Shown in pieces: positions 1 to 10,177 of a stretch of DNA of 64,000 bases (the stretch's first letter is position 1; the number at the start of each line of letters is the position of its first letter). A program made the translations under genes and the position numbers. Source of the DNA: Acidisarcina polymorpha (GTDB lineage: Bacteria; Acidobacteriota; Terriglobia; Terriglobales; Acidobacteriaceae); assembly GCF_003330725.1 (NCBI RefSeq), contig NZ_CP030840.1, positions 3,844,001-3,908,000 of the forward strand. The letters run 5' to 3'. The notes beneath the pieces were generated by a model. That model saw only the letters and a list, made by a program, of their open reading frames with translations, ran no database searches and was not told where the DNA came from.

Positions 1-1
1 C

Positions 2-466
2 ATGCCGCCGTTGTTTACGAAGTTGCTGGCCGATCGGCTGAATGATCAGTGCTCGCTTGAAGTGATGGAGGCCTCGGCGGGCTTGCCGGTGAAGGCGGGA
101 CGCGTGGTGATCGCACCAGGTGACTTTCACATGCGACTGCGCCGCTCCACATCGAAGGAGGTGTCCGTGGTGCTCGATCAGGGGCCACAGGAGAATTCCT
201 GCCGCCCGGCCGTCGATGTGCTCTTTCGTTCCGTCGGCGAGCTCTATGACGGAGCGGCGATCGGCGTGATCTTGACGGGGATGGGACAGGACGGTCTTCA
301 CGGAGTCGAGCAACTGAAAAGCAAAGGTGCCTATATAGTCGCCCAGGACCGCAGTTCGAGCGTGGTCTGGGGCATGCCCGGAGCGGTCGTCGAGGCAGGA
401 TTGGCGGATGCGGTTCTGGGACTTCGCGAGGTCGTCCCCGAGATTTTCAGGCAGGTGGCCCGATGA
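2..466 (+). CDS. cheB: CheB protein-glutamate methylesterase, C-terminal part (5' cut by window)
   Basis: This is the C-terminal 154 residues of the CheB methylesterase domain, which removes methyl groups from chemoreceptor glutamates (and deamidates glutamines) during adaptation. The visible part begins at MPPLFTKLLADRL, which in the family directly follows the active-site His; that His and the nucleophile Ser would lie just upstream of base 1. The motif ILTGMGQDG (about residues 90-98) carries the expected catalytic Asp. The receiver domain, if present, is outside the window. The stop overlaps the cheR start (ATGA at 463-466), so the two are translationally coupled. The true start is not in the window; the ATG at base 2 is internal. 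Confidence 0.93.
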   Translation: MPPLFTKLLADRLNDQCSLEVMEASAGLPVKAGRVVIAPGDFHMRLRRSTSKEVSVVLDQGPQENSCRPAVDVLFRSVGELYDGAAIGVILTGMGQDGLHGVEQLKSKGAYIVAQDRSSSVVWGMPGAVVEAGLADAVLGLREVVPEIFRQVAR

Positions 467-1341
467 GTGTGACTAGCGTAAAAAGTTCGGCGGTAGGACC
501 GCCGGTTCCCCAATCCGTCTCAGCCGTCAAGAACATTGCGATCTCCTCGGAAAACTATAAGTATCTGCAGCAGGAGATTTACCGCGAATCGGGCATTGTG
601 CTCGATGAGGATAAGCACTATCTGCTGGAATCGCGGCTGATGCCGGTTGCGAGGGCGGCCCAGATGTCGTCCCTCGATGAGCTTTGCACCCGGCTGCGGG
701 CCAAGACGAGCCCCGGTCTGGCCCGTTCAGTCATCGAAGCCTTGACCACCAACGAGACGCTCTTCTTTCGCGACATGGCTCCTTTTGAAGCGTTGCGGCT
801 GCACATGCTGCCGGAGCTTTTGGCCAAGAAGCCGCAGAAGCTCGCGATCTGGTCGGCTGCCGCCTCTTCAGGCCAAGAAGCTTACAGCATTGCCATGTTG
901 ATCAAGGAGTACGGGATAGGCGGCTGCCCGGTCGATATCCTGGGCACCGATCTCTCCGAACAGATCCTCGAGCGCGCCCGAGAGGCGAAGTATGTGCAGT
1001 TTGAAGTCAACCGGGGATTGCCGGCGGCGTACCTGGTCAAATACTTCAAAAGGGAAGGCCTCGATTGGCAGTTGAAAGCGGATTTGCGCGCGATGGTGAA
1101 ATTCAAGCGCTTCGATCTTCGCCAGTCAATGCTGGGGCTGGGCAAGTTCGACATTGTTTTCTGTCGCAATGTGCTCATCTACTTCGACGTCGACACCAAG
1201 GTCAAGATCCTGACGCAGATTTTGAGCGTGTTGAACCCAGGCGGGTTTCTGCTCCTGGGGGGCGCGGAAACAACACTGAACTTGCACGACAAGTTTGAGC
1301 GTATCGCGGTCGGTTCGACGGTCGTGTACCGGAAGGGTTAG
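463..1341 (+). CDS. cheR: CheR chemotaxis protein-glutamate O-methyltransferase
   Basis: A 292-residue SAM-dependent methyltransferase that methylates glutamates of chemoreceptors, opposing CheB. The N-terminal helical domain carries the family motif NETLFFRD (97-104). The SAM-binding segment IWSAAASSGQEAYS (129-142) follows, then ILGTDLS and the late motif FCRNVLIYFD. About 30 residues precede the usual N-terminus and may be a flexible extension. It overlaps cheB by 4 bases and is followed 10 bases downstream by the CheX-like gene, so the three form one operon. Confidence 0.95.
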   Translation: MSVTSVKSSAVGPPVPQSVSAVKNIAISSENYKYLQQEIYRESGIVLDEDKHYLLESRLMPVARAAQMSSLDELCTRLRAKTSPGLARSVIEALTTNETLFFRDMAPFEALRLHMLPELLAKKPQKLAIWSAAASSGQEAYSIAMLIKEYGIGGCPVDILGTDLSEQILERAREAKYVQFEVNRGLPAAYLVKYFKREGLDWQLKADLRAMVKFKRFDLRQSMLGLGKFDIVFCRNVLIYFDVDTKVKILTQILSVLNPGGFLLLGGAETTLNLHDKFERIAVGSTVVYRKG

Positions 1342-1351
1342 GGCATCCACG

Positions 1352-1819
1352 ATGATGGCAGATATGCAGATCGATGAGCACATTGCCGAGCAAGTGCGAA
1401 TCACAAGTGAAGTCTTTGGCGTGATGGCGGATATCGTGATTGAGCCGATCTCGACCTCCTGGCCGCCCAGCGAGGAGTTAGTGACCGCGGCCATCTACTT
1501 CACCGCGCCCTGGAAAGGAGCGATGATGATCGAGTGTGTGCTGCCGCTGGCCTTTGGATTCACCTCCAGGCTGATGTCGGTGCCGCTGCCGGGGTCAGTC
1601 AATGCCGATGTGTGCGATTCTCTCGGCGAGCTGGTGAACATGATTGCCGGCAACTTCAAGGCGCTTCTGCCGGCGGAGACGGGGATTTCCATCCCTTCTG
1701 TGGTACGAGGAAGGGATTACATTCTGCAGCTGCGCGGAAGCACTACTTTGAGCCAAGTGGTCTTTGGGTCGGAACTTGGAAACTGCTGTGTGACGCTGGT
1801 CGGAGTCAAATTGAAGTAG
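1352..1819 (+). CDS. CheX-like chemotaxis protein
   Basis: A 155-residue protein resembling the CheX/CheC-like phosphatase fold: an alpha/beta protein with a central segment reading CDSLGELVNMIAGNFKALL. The E..NM..GN core corresponds to the family signature (E-x3-N) used to dephosphorylate CheY-P. I place the start at ATG 1352 (MMADMQ...) rather than at an upstream in-frame GTG at 1295, because 1295 lies inside cheR. The position at the end of a cheB-cheR operon supports a role in ending the chemotactic signal. Convergent with sucD, only 17 bases away. Confidence 0.82.
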   Translation: MMADMQIDEHIAEQVRITSEVFGVMADIVIEPISTSWPPSEELVTAAIYFTAPWKGAMMIECVLPLAFGFTSRLMSVPLPGSVNADVCDSLGELVNMIAGNFKALLPAETGISIPSVVRGRDYILQLRGSTTLSQVVFGSELGNCCVTLVGVKLK

Positions 1820-1836
1820 GACAGACTCTACTCGCA

Positions 1837-2712
1837 CTATGATTTCCCGATCACCCTCGCCAATGTTTCCCCAATTTCCGCCGGCGACTGCACTACATGG
1901 ATGCCGGCATCGGTCAGCGCTCTCATCTTGTCTGCCGCGGTGCCCTGGCCGCCCGAGATAATGGCGCCCGCGTGGCCCATGCGGCGGCCGGGAGGCGCAG
2001 TCTGGCCGGCGATGAAGCCGACCACTGGCTTCTTGACATGGTCCTTCACATAGGCGGCGGCAGCCTCTTCGGCGGTACCGCCGATCTCCCCGATGAGGAT
2101 GATCGACTCCGTGCCTTGATCCTCATTGAGCAGCTTCAATCCGTCAATATGGTTAGTGCCGATGATTGGATCGCCGCCAATTCCGATCGCGGTAGACTGG
2201 CCGATGCCGCGCTGGGTGAGCTGATAGACGGCTTCGTAGGTCAGCGTTCCGGAACGGGAGACGATGCCGACCGAGCCTTCCTTATGGATGCGGCCCGGCA
2301 TAATTCCGATCTTGGCCTTGCCCGGCGAGATGACCCCGGGGCAGTTGGGGCCGATCAGCCGGGATGTGGAGTGTTTGAGCACGCTCCAGACGCGCACCAT
2401 GTCGATGGTGGGAATGCCTTCTGTGATGCATACGATCAATGGCAGCCCGGCATCTTCTGCTTCGAGAATGGCGTCAGCCGCAAAAGGCGGCGGCACAAAA
2501 ATGACAGTAGCATTGGCGCCGGTTGCGGAGACTGCCTGCTCAACGGTATCGAAGACTGGCCAGCCTTCGTGCGTGGTCCCGCCCTTGCCTGGGGTCACGC
2601 CGCCCACCACCTTGGTGCCGTATTCAGCACACCCCTTGGCGTGGAAAGTGCCCTCTTTGCCGGTGATTCCCTGGACAATCAAACGTGTGTCGTTACCAAC
2701 CAGAACTGACAT
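1837..2712 (-). CDS. sucD: Succinyl-CoA synthetase, alpha subunit
   Basis: A 291-residue subunit of succinyl-CoA synthetase, which interconverts succinyl-CoA plus NDP/Pi and succinate plus NTP in the TCA cycle. The N-terminal CoA-binding Rossmann domain contains VQGITGKEG. The C-terminal domain has the phosphorylated His in RMGHAGAII (about residue 247), the position expected for the family. Its start shares one base with the sucC stop (TGATG on the minus strand), so sucC-sucD is a coupled operon. Length and motifs are complete. Confidence 0.97.
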   Translation of the reverse strand: MSVLVGNDTRLIVQGITGKEGTFHAKGCAEYGTKVVGGVTPGKGGTTHEGWPVFDTVEQAVSATGANATVIFVPPPFAADAILEAEDAGLPLIVCITEGIPTIDMVRVWSVLKHSTSRLIGPNCPGVISPGKAKIGIMPGRIHKEGSVGIVSRSGTLTYEAVYQLTQRGIGQSTAIGIGGDPIIGTNHIDGLKLLNEDQGTESIILIGEIGGTAEEAAAAYVKDHVKKPVVGFIAGQTAPPGRRMGHAGAIISGGQGTAADKMRALTDAGIHVVQSPAEIGETLARVIGKS

Positions 2713-3890
2713 CAGTTGCTCCCCTTTGCTGCTGCGACGACCTTCGCGGCGGCGTCCTGCATGGTTTCGCCGACGATGAAGTTCAGCCCGGAATCCTTCA
2801 AAATCTTTCGGCCCTCTTCTACATTCGTGCCCTCGAGGCGAAGCACGATGGGGACTTTAACGTCGAGGTTCTTGGCCGCCTGGACGACTCCGTTGGCCAG
2901 CACGTCAACCCGAAGGATGCCGCCGAAGATGTTGATGAAGATTGCCTTGACATTCCTGTCGGAGAGCAGGATGGCGAAGGCTTGCTCAATCTGCTGCTGG
3001 TTGGCGCCCCCGCCTACATCGAGGAAGTTGGCGGGCGAGCCGCCGGCGTACTGGATGATGTCCATGGTGGCCATGGCCAGTCCAGCGCCGTTAACCATAC
3101 AGGCGATATTGCCGTCGAGCTTGATGTAGTTGAGGGCGAATTTCGATGCTTCGACCTCGAGCGGGTCTTCCTCGGCGATGTCGCGCAGTTCCTTCAACTC
3201 CTTATGGCGGAAGATTGCGTTGTCGTCGAAGTTGATCTTGCAATCGAGGGCAAACAGCTTATCGTCTTTCGTCGTGATGAAGGGGTTGATCTCAAGCAGC
3301 GAAGAATCGGTATCGACAAAAGCGTTGTAGAGTCCCTGCATGAATTTGACCGCTTCGTTGATCTGAGTCGGCTTGAGGCCGAGGGCGAAGGCCAACTTGC
3401 GCGCCTGGTAGGGCTGGAAACCAATTGCGGGATCAATGTACGCCTTGACGATCGCGTCAGGGTCCTTGGCGGCAACCTCTTCGATCTCCATACCCCCAGC
3501 CTTTGAAGCCATGAAGACCAGCTTCGCGGCAGCGCGATCCAGCACAATTCCGAGGTAGAGCTCACGGTCGATTGCAGCCGTCTCTTCGATGAGGAGGCGT
3601 TGGACCTTCTGACCTTGAGGACCGGTTTGATGAGTGATCAGCTGCATCCCGAGGATCTGCTTGGCGTACTCCTCGGCCTGATCAATGGTCTTGGCGACCT
3701 TGACGCCGCCACCCTTACCGCGGCCGCCGGCGTGGATCTGCGCCTTGACCACGAGGCCTGTGGCTCCGTTAGCCAGCAATCGCTTGCCAACGATAATGGC
3801 TTCGTCGAGGGTATTGGCGACCTCCCCCCGGGGAACGGCGACACCGTACTTCGCAAGAATGTCTTTTGCCTGGTACTCGTGAATTTTCAT
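2712..3890 (-). CDS. sucC: Succinyl-CoA synthetase (ADP-forming), beta subunit
   Basis: A 392-residue beta subunit with an ATP-grasp domain (begins [17 protein letters not shown]; nucleotide-binding stretch [18 protein letters not shown] around residues 47-65) and a C-terminal ligase domain containing [12 protein letters not shown] and GTNVEEG. It supplies the nucleotide site for the SucCD complex. First gene of the sucCD operon, divergent from trpD across a 166-base gap that must hold both promoters. Full family length with no damage seen. Confidence 0.97.
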   Translation of the reverse strand: MKIHEYQAKDILAKYGVAVPRGEVANTLDEAIIVGKRLLANGATGLVVKAQIHAGGRGKGGGVKVAKTIDQAEEYAKQILGMQLITHQTGPQGQKVQRLLIEETAAIDRELYLGIVLDRAAAKLVFMASKAGGMEIEEVAAKDPDAIVKAYIDPAIGFQPYQARKLAFALGLKPTQINEAVKFMQGLYNAFVDTDSSLLEINPFITTKDDKLFALDCKINFDDNAIFRHKELKELRDIAEEDPLEVEASKFALNYIKLDGNIACMVNGAGLAMATMDIIQYAGGSPANFLDVGGGANQQQIEQAFAILLSDRNVKAIFINIFGGILRVDVLANGVVQAAKNLDVKVPIVLRLEGTNVEEGRKILKDSGLNFIVGETMQDAAAKVVAAAKGSN

Positions 3891-4056
3891 AGTAGGTTCG
3901 TCTGCCGCTCGAAATGCTTTTAGGCGGAAAGTCCATACTAGAGCACAGACTAGGAAAAGGAAATCGGCGCCAGGGTCGCGACGAGTGGTTGCGGCCGCCA
4001 GATCGTTTCGGGCTGGCTGGCGCGGCCTCGCTTCGGTAGGCTGTCTTGAGTGAGTA

Positions 4057-5136
4057 ATGGCTGATTTTAAAGATCATCTGGAACAGGTTCGGGATCTCGG
4101 CACTTCGCTCACGCGTTCCGATGCCAGTTTGGCATTGCAGCAGATGCTGACCGGCGAGGCCCAGGACGACGAAATCGCCGCGTTGTTGACGGCGATGACG
4201 AAGCGCGGCGAAACCGTGGCCGAACTGACCGGCTTTGCCGAAGCGATGCGATCGCTCTCTGTTCCCGTGCCATTGACAAACGAAGAACGAAGCCAGCTCG
4301 TCGATACTTGTGGAACTGGAGGAGACGGCAAAGGGACGTTCAATATATCGACCGTATCGGCGCTCGTCGCCGCCGGAGCAGGGGCGAAGATCGCCAAGCA
4401 TGGAAATCGCGGAGTGACATCCAAGTGCGGTTCGGCGGACGTGCTCGAAGCACTTGGCGTCCCAGTGTCCCTCCCCGTCGAGGCAGCGGCCGAATGCCTG
4501 CGAACAACGGGTTTTACGTTTCTCTACGCTCCGCTGCTGCATCCAGCCCTCAAGCGTGTTCAGGCGGTCCGAAAGGCGCTCGGTTTTCGGACGATCTTTA
4601 ATCTAGCCGGGCCGTTATCGAATCCTGCCGAAGCGCGCCAGCAAGTGATGGGTGTTTTTGCGGCCGACAGGGTCGGCCTGGTCGCAGAGTCGATGGCCAA
4701 CCTTGGCGTTCGCCATGCTTTTGTAGTTCACGGGCTCGATGGACTGGACGAGTTGACGCTTTCCGGAGAGACTCTGCTGGCCGAGGTTCTGGGAACGGAG
4801 AAATCCACACAAGAACACGAATCCACCTCCAAGGTGAAGCACTACCGGGTAAGCCCTGCCGATGCGGGACTCACGCCTTCCTCGCTGAGCGAGTTGCACG
4901 CTGCTCCTACTGCGCTCGAGAATGCCTCCATACTGGAAGCGATCCTGCTGGGGGATAAAGGGCCAAAGCGGGATATCGTCCTGTTCAATGCCGGGGCAGC
5001 GCTGGTGGTCGCGGGGATTGCCGGAGACTTTCGCGAAGGCGCGGAACGGGCGGCCGAGGCAATCGATTCGGGGGCGGCCTTGCAGACGCTTGCGGGGCTT
5101 AGAAATTTCAGTAAGATGGCTGCGCGGGCGTTCTGA
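4057..5136 (+). CDS. trpD: Anthranilate phosphoribosyltransferase
   Basis: A 359-residue enzyme transferring phosphoribose from PRPP to anthranilate, the second step of tryptophan synthesis. Diagnostic motifs are GTGGDG (86-91, PRPP pyrophosphate binding) and KHGNRG followed by [14 protein letters not shown] (114-134). The helical N-terminal and alpha/beta C-terminal halves are both present. No other trp biosynthesis gene lies beside it; trpS, 5 kb away, is a tRNA synthetase. Transcribed alone or with the following SIMPL gene, whose start is 28 bases beyond this stop. Confidence 0.96.
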   Translation: MADFKDHLEQVRDLGTSLTRSDASLALQQMLTGEAQDDEIAALLTAMTKRGETVAELTGFAEAMRSLSVPVPLTNEERSQLVDTCGTGGDGKGTFNISTVSALVAAGAGAKIAKHGNRGVTSKCGSADVLEALGVPVSLPVEAAAECLRTTGFTFLYAPLLHPALKRVQAVRKALGFRTIFNLAGPLSNPAEARQQVMGVFAADRVGLVAESMANLGVRHAFVVHGLDGLDELTLSGETLLAEVLGTEKSTQEHESTSKVKHYRVSPADAGLTPSSLSELHAAPTALENASILEAILLGDKGPKRDIVLFNAGAALVVAGIAGDFREGAERAAEAIDSGAALQTLAGLRNFSKMAARAF

Positions 5137-5164
5137 AGCCTGTTGCGCTAGCGGAGGTGAATTC

Positions 5165-5902
5165 GTGCGGAAGACCTGCCTGGGGATTACATTTGCGGTC
5201 CTTGCGATGATTACTGCCAACTCGCTCTCGTACGCGCAGCAGATCGAGGTCAACAAAACCAATCGCACCATTGCCGTGACCGCGACCGATAAGGCCACAG
5301 CGGACGCTGAGGTTGCCACCGTTCATATCGGATTTCAGATATACGCGGCCGATTCGGCTGGCGCGTATGCGTTGGGATCGAAGACGTCCAATGCCATCTT
5401 CACTGCGCTGAAGAAGGCTGGGGTGGAAGAGAGTGCGATTCAAAGCGACGCCCAGAGCGTAGCGCCGGTGCAGCCTTACGAAATGCAGAATCTTCCGGAG
5501 GGAGAGAAGGCGCAACGAAAGTTTCAGGTCTCACAAAGTTGGAGTGTGAAGACCCCAGCGAAGAGTGCCGCTTCGGTGCTGGATACGGCGGTGCAAGCCG
5601 GCGCGAACCAGAGCGGCCAAATCGAGTGGGATGTTGCGGACCCAAATGCGCTCGAGTCGCAAGCGGCGGAGAGCGCCTTGAAGCGGGCGCATGCCATTGC
5701 CGATCAGATGGCCAAGGGACTCGCCGCAACGCTCGGACCGCTTGTCTACGCCAGCAATCAGGTTGCCGAGCGTCCGATGCCGATGATCGCCCGGGCGGGG
5801 GCAGGAATGATGATGAAGGCCGACGCTCCCGCTCCGCTGGCCATCAGCTCGCAGAAAGTTACTCGTTCCGCAACGGTGTATGCAGTTTTCGCGATTGAAT
5901 GA
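5165..5902 (+). CDS. Periplasmic SIMPL-domain (DUF541) protein
   Basis: A 245-residue exported protein of the SIMPL/DUF541 family, whose biochemical role is poorly defined (oxidative-stress and outer-membrane links have been reported for members). I chose GTG 5165 because GGAGG lies at 5153-5157 with good spacing and because it gives a clean signal peptide (RKTCLGITFAVLAMITANSLSYA, cut after about residue 25). The mature part starts with the typical IAVTATDKATADAEVATVHIGF strand pattern and ends with VTRSATVYAVFAIE. A longer in-frame reading begins inside trpD and is not credible. Confidence 0.85.
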   Translation: MRKTCLGITFAVLAMITANSLSYAQQIEVNKTNRTIAVTATDKATADAEVATVHIGFQIYAADSAGAYALGSKTSNAIFTALKKAGVEESAIQSDAQSVAPVQPYEMQNLPEGEKAQRKFQVSQSWSVKTPAKSAASVLDTAVQAGANQSGQIEWDVADPNALESQAAESALKRAHAIADQMAKGLAATLGPLVYASNQVAERPMPMIARAGAGMMMKADAPAPLAISSQKVTRSATVYAVFAIE

Positions 5903-6001
5903 GTTGCTTGAAGCCAAGCCGTATCCTGGCGCATCGTAGAGATGTTCAGCGTATTCTGAATTTTGCGCGCGGTGTTTGCTTGGCCTCGCCTAGGACATTG
6001 A

Positions 6002-6826
6002 ATGCCTGTTTATCCATATCGCGATTTGCATCCGACCGCCGAAGCTGAAGAACTTTACCGCCGCTGGCTGAAGTACCTTGACGAAGAATTCACCAAACAC
6101 AAGCAGCCGGCACTCCGCGCCGAGATTGTTCGAGACAATCTGCACCAACTGTACCTGGGCCGGCCCCACGGCGGTAAATTGAACTTTACGCTTACTTCGG
6201 AGCTGCCGGGAAACGTATTACAGCTTTCGCTCGATCCGGCCAACATTACTCTCGAGCCGGAATACTACGGCGATATCGACGTTGAAAAATATGCGGAGCG
6301 TAAGCCTCTCATCTATTTCTGGCAGATGTTCGATCGGTCGCCGGTCGGCTTGAACCACTGGCTCGGCTTTCGTTTTCGCTGCATGTTGGGGCGACACATC
6401 TTCAAGAGCCTCGGCAAAGGAGTCAAGATTTTCCATGGCGTCGAGTTTAGCTACGGCTACAACTTGACCGTCGAGGATAATGTCGTCATCCACAAATACG
6501 TGATGCTCGACGACCGGGGCGAGATCATCCTGCGTAAAGGAACATCATTATCCGATTACGCGGCTGTGTACTCCCACACCCACCACCCGATCAACTCCTC
6601 CGATGTGACCAACAAAACAACGGAGATAGGTCCGGACGCGCGAATCACCTATCATGCCTCCGTCATGGCGGGTCAAAAGGTGGGCGAGGATGCAATTGTC
6701 GGCGCACAAGCGGTCGTCACCCACACGGTCGAGCCACATTCTATCGTCGGCGGTGTTCCGGCAAGGACGATCAAAAGCAAGGACGATCTCAGGGGCGAAA
6801 ACGCGGATACTAAACCTGCACAGTAG
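6002..6826 (+). CDS. Hexapeptide-repeat (left-handed beta-helix) acyltransferase
   Basis: A 274-residue protein with a C-terminal left-handed beta-helix of the maltose/galactoside O-acetyltransferase type. Imperfect hexapeptide turns are visible from about residue 140 (GVEFSYGYNLTVEDNVVIHK) through GTSLSDYAAVYSHTHH and GEDAIVGAQAVVTHTVEPHSIVGGVPAR. The motif SHTHH is in the place of the catalytic His region of the family, and GGVPAR is the usual terminal signature. About 135 N-terminal residues are not recognised. The acceptor is unknown; acetylation of a sugar or glycolipid is likely but unproven. Confidence 0.8.
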   Translation: MPVYPYRDLHPTAEAEELYRRWLKYLDEEFTKHKQPALRAEIVRDNLHQLYLGRPHGGKLNFTLTSELPGNVLQLSLDPANITLEPEYYGDIDVEKYAERKPLIYFWQMFDRSPVGLNHWLGFRFRCMLGRHIFKSLGKGVKIFHGVEFSYGYNLTVEDNVVIHKYVMLDDRGEIILRKGTSLSDYAAVYSHTHHPINSSDVTNKTTEIGPDARITYHASVMAGQKVGEDAIVGAQAVVTHTVEPHSIVGGVPARTIKSKDDLRGENADTKPAQ

Positions 6827-6984
6827 GCTTGTGGTAGCCCAGCGATTCGAGGGCTGCCATAGAAACTGCGTTCTCCACCGGTTATGCCGGATAAAGTGTT
6901 CTGAATGTCCATCCTGTAGCCGGCTGGCATTCCTGATAGCATCTCCTCATTCTGCTGTCCATCCTGTCTGATTGAGGAGAAATA

Positions 6985-9237
6985 TTGCGACTGGCCGCTC
7001 TGTCCCTGTCCGCTCTATGCATGGTGCCTGTGGTTTCTGCCCAGCAGCCCGTCGCCTCCACGCTGTTGGGATTTAGTGCGGGTAACGCGAAGAACGAGCT
7101 CGATCTCGAAAAACGCTTCCTTGCAATTCCCGATCCCGAACGGATGCGCGTCAGTATGCAGCTGCTTAGCGCTCGACCGCATCATGTCGGATCTCCGTAT
7201 GACAAGCAGAATGCCGAATGGATCCTGGCGCAGTACAAGCAATGGGGCTGGGACGCGCATATCGAGACATTTCAGGTCCTTTTTCCTACGCCTAAGACGC
7301 GAGTAGTGGAGATGGGAGCCTTTCGCGCCAAGCTGCAAGAACCGGCAGTGGCCAGTGACCCCACCAGCAATCAGCGAGACGAGCAACTGCCGAGCTATAA
7401 CGCCTATTCTCCTGATGGCGATGTAACCGCGCCTCTCATCTACGTGAACTATGGCCTGGCTGAGGATTATGAGCAGCTCGCCCGCTATGGCATTTCTGTG
7501 AAGGGCGCGATCGTCATTGCTCGTTATGGACACTCCTGGCGCGGCATCAAGCCAAAATTAGCCGCCGAGCATGGGGCGATCGGGTGCATCATCTACTCCG
7601 ATCCGGCAGATGATGGCTATACCTATGACGATGTTTTTCCAAAAGGACCGATGCGGCCGTCGGAGGGAGTCCAACGTGGCAGCGTGCTCGATGCCCCCCT
7701 CTATCCCGGAGATCCATTGACGCCTGGAATCGGCGCCACCGCGGACGCCAAGCGCTTAAAGCGCGAGGATGCACAATCGCTGGCCAAGATACCGGTGCTT
7801 CCCATCTCGTACGGAGACGCCCAACCTTTACTCGCGGCTCTCCAAGGCCCGGTCGCTCCCGAAAATTGGCGTGGCGCGCTCCCCTTGACTTACCGCATCG
7901 GGCCAACCGCGGAAAAGGTCCACCTGGAGTTGGCGTTTAACTGGGACTTGAAGCCGGTCTACGACGTCATTGCCACCATGCGCGGCTCCGAAGAGCCGGA
8001 TGTCTGGATACTTCGCGCCAATCATCACGATGGCTGGGTTAATGGAGCGGATGATCCGATATCAGGACAGGTGGCTTTGCTGGAGGAGGCCCGCGCGATC
8101 GGCCAACTAGCTGCATCCGGATGGAAGCCGAAACGGACGATTATCTATTGTTCATGGGATGGCGAGGAACCGATGTTGCTGGGCTCGACGGAGTGGGCCG
8201 AGCAACATGCCGAGGAGCTTCGCGAGCATGCCGCTGTGTATATCAACAGCGACGGCAATGAGCGCGGTTACCTCTCCGCTCAAGGATCTCATTCTCTCGA
8301 GCCACTCGTGAACGAGGTCGCGCGCGGGATTGCCGATCCGGAAACCAAGGCTTCCGTTTGGCAGCGGCTGCAGGCTTATGAGCTCCTCCACGGAACAGCC
8401 GATGAACGCAAGGATGCCGCCAGCCGCTCCGATTTGCGAATCGGCGCGTTGGGCTCCGGGTCGGATTTCGCCGCTTTTCTCGATCACCTCGGCATCGCCT
8501 CGCTCGACCTCGGTTATAGCGGCGAGGACGACGAGGGAGTCTACCACTCCATCTACGACGACTTTTATTGGTACACCCACTTCGCCGATACGACCTTCGT
8601 GTACGGCCGGGCGCTGGCGCAGACCAACGGCACCCTGGTTTTGAGGATGGCGGAGTCGGACTTATTGCCGTATGACTTTGCGGCGCTTGCCGATACTCTG
8701 CACGTCTATGCCACCGAAGTGAAGGCGCTGCTCGAAACGCTCCGTACTGAGGCGAAAGAGCGTCAGGCGGCGCTAAGTCTGAATGCTTACGTGCTGACCA
8801 ACGATCCTAAGCACCCGATGGTGGCTCCGCCGTCGCTCGAAACCCCGCCATTCCTCAATTTTGCCCCGCTCGACAATGCCCTGGCTTCGTTGGACAAGGC
8901 TTCCGGCGATTACGCGAAGGCACGCTCCGACGCCAGCGGCAAGGCTCTTTTCAGCGCGAGCCTGAAGGCGCTGAACGCGCAGCTCACCCAGGCCGAGCGT
9001 CAACTGACGAGTCCGCAGGGGCTGCCGCGGCGCCCCTGGATGGAGCATTTGATCTATGCTCCGGGCTGGTATACCGGCTATGGCGCGAAGACGCTGCCTG
9101 GCATCCGCGAGGCGATCGAGGAGCGGAGGTATGCCGATGCCGATGCCCAGATCGTGCTGGTCGCCCAAGCTATCGAGAATGAGGCCAGGTTCGTGGAGCT
9201 TCTTACTGGGGAATTAAAGGCCGTCGCGCGGCAATGA
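6985..9237 (+). CDS. Exported M28 metallopeptidase, glutamate-carboxypeptidase-II-like
   Basis: A 750-residue secreted zinc peptidase. The TTG start at 6985 follows GAGGAGA at 6974-6980 and gives a signal peptide (LAALSLSALCMVPVVSA). A PA-domain-like insert lies at about 140-270. The M28 core has NHHDGWVNGADDP (about 346-358), the Glu-Glu pair in WDGEEPMLLGSTEW (about 394-395), YINSDGNE, and a distal His in GVYHSIYDD (about 521); these match the dizinc ligands of glutamate carboxypeptidase II. The last about 150 residues resemble the transferrin-receptor-like dimerisation domain. It probably trims C-terminal acidic residues from peptides outside the cytoplasm. Confidence 0.93.
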   Translation: MRLAALSLSALCMVPVVSAQQPVASTLLGFSAGNAKNELDLEKRFLAIPDPERMRVSMQLLSARPHHVGSPYDKQNAEWILAQYKQWGWDAHIETFQVLFPTPKTRVVEMGAFRAKLQEPAVASDPTSNQRDEQLPSYNAYSPDGDVTAPLIYVNYGLAEDYEQLARYGISVKGAIVIARYGHSWRGIKPKLAAEHGAIGCIIYSDPADDGYTYDDVFPKGPMRPSEGVQRGSVLDAPLYPGDPLTPGIGATADAKRLKREDAQSLAKIPVLPISYGDAQPLLAALQGPVAPENWRGALPLTYRIGPTAEKVHLELAFNWDLKPVYDVIATMRGSEEPDVWILRANHHDGWVNGADDPISGQVALLEEARAIGQLAASGWKPKRTIIYCSWDGEEPMLLGSTEWAEQHAEELREHAAVYINSDGNERGYLSAQGSHSLEPLVNEVARGIADPETKASVWQRLQAYELLHGTADERKDAASRSDLRIGALGSGSDFAAFLDHLGIASLDLGYSGEDDEGVYHSIYDDFYWYTHFADTTFVYGRALAQTNGTLVLRMAESDLLPYDFAALADTLHVYATEVKALLETLRTEAKERQAALSLNAYVLTNDPKHPMVAPPSLETPPFLNFAPLDNALASLDKASGDYAKARSDASGKALFSASLKALNAQLTQAERQLTSPQGLPRRPWMEHLIYAPGWYTGYGAKTLPGIREAIEERRYADADAQIVLVAQAIENEARFVELLTGELKAVARQ

Positions 9238-9349
9238 ACCTTCACTATCTAGCGGCTGCTGGCTGGATAACCGTGGGTGGCATGGGCTGAGGCAGCGCAA
9301 CTGAAAGCCAGGCGGTCTATATCCTGCTACCATCGAATGAAGTGCGTTT

Positions 9350-10036
9350 ATGAGTCCACAAGAGATCGTCATCAAGCTGTTTCAATTTGCAATTCTCCTG
9401 TTCGCGTTGAGCCTCCATGAGGCTTCGCACGCCTGGATGGCTTCGCGGTTGGGCGATCAGACGGCGCGCATGCTTGGCCGAGTCACCCTGAATCCAATCA
9501 AGCATATCGATCCGATCGGCACGCTTCTTTTCCCCTTAATTGCGATGTTCTCTGGAATTCCTCTGCTCGGTTGGGCGAAGCCGACGCCGGTAACCGGACG
9601 TAATTTCAGGAATTATAAGCGTGACGATATTCTGGTGACGCTCGCCGGCCCGTGCAGCAATCTGCTGGCGGCCTTTGCCTTCGTAATCCTGCTGGTGGTG
9701 ATCGCGAAGACCTCGCAGCTTGGCAATGATGTCGTGCACCAGGTGGCATCGGGCCAAATTAACGTCTTTCAAAGCACCATCATGCTGCCGGTCGTGCTGT
9801 TCTGCTACTTTGGCATCATCATCAATCTCTTCCTGACGGCCTTCAACCTGCTGCCGCTTCCGCCGCTCGACGGCAGCCACATCTTCCGGCACATGCTGCC
9901 GTATAGCTGGACGGCGATGTACGATCGGCTCGGCATGATCAGCCTCTTCCTGATGATCTTCTTCGGGGGCCGGGTGGTCGGATTCGTGGTGAGCCCAGTG
10001 CTCTTCGCAATTCGATCCATGTTGTTTTCGCTCTAG
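9350..10036 (+). CDS. M50-family (site-2 protease-like) membrane metallopeptidase
   Basis: A 228-residue integral membrane zinc protease of the short M50 type. The first helix carries the HExxH motif (HEASH, residues 23-27), and the later LPLPPLDGSHIF supplies the third zinc ligand Asp in the NPDG-like motif. At least five hydrophobic segments are visible and there is no PDZ domain. Such proteins cleave membrane-embedded substrates, but the target here is unknown. It lies 142 bases before trpS in the same direction. Confidence 0.9.
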   Translation: MSPQEIVIKLFQFAILLFALSLHEASHAWMASRLGDQTARMLGRVTLNPIKHIDPIGTLLFPLIAMFSGIPLLGWAKPTPVTGRNFRNYKRDDILVTLAGPCSNLLAAFAFVILLVVIAKTSQLGNDVVHQVASGQINVFQSTIMLPVVLFCYFGIIINLFLTAFNLLPLPPLDGSHIFRHMLPYSWTAMYDRLGMISLFLMIFFGGRVVGFVVSPVLFAIRSMLFSL

Positions 10037-10177
10037 GCTGGTCGTCCAGGGTTAGTGAACTCGGCGGTGCTTCGCGAACCTGGGGCGCCCGCTCCGATTC
10101 CGTACAATAGGACGAGTGCCAGAGGCCAGAATCCTTTCTCTGGGCGCGGTGACTTTCTTGTGGTTGCAAGGACTTGA

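Noticed and set aside
2685-3506. A 273-residue plus-strand open frame over sucC
   Set aside because: It is antisense to a full-length, motif-complete sucC and shows no domain.
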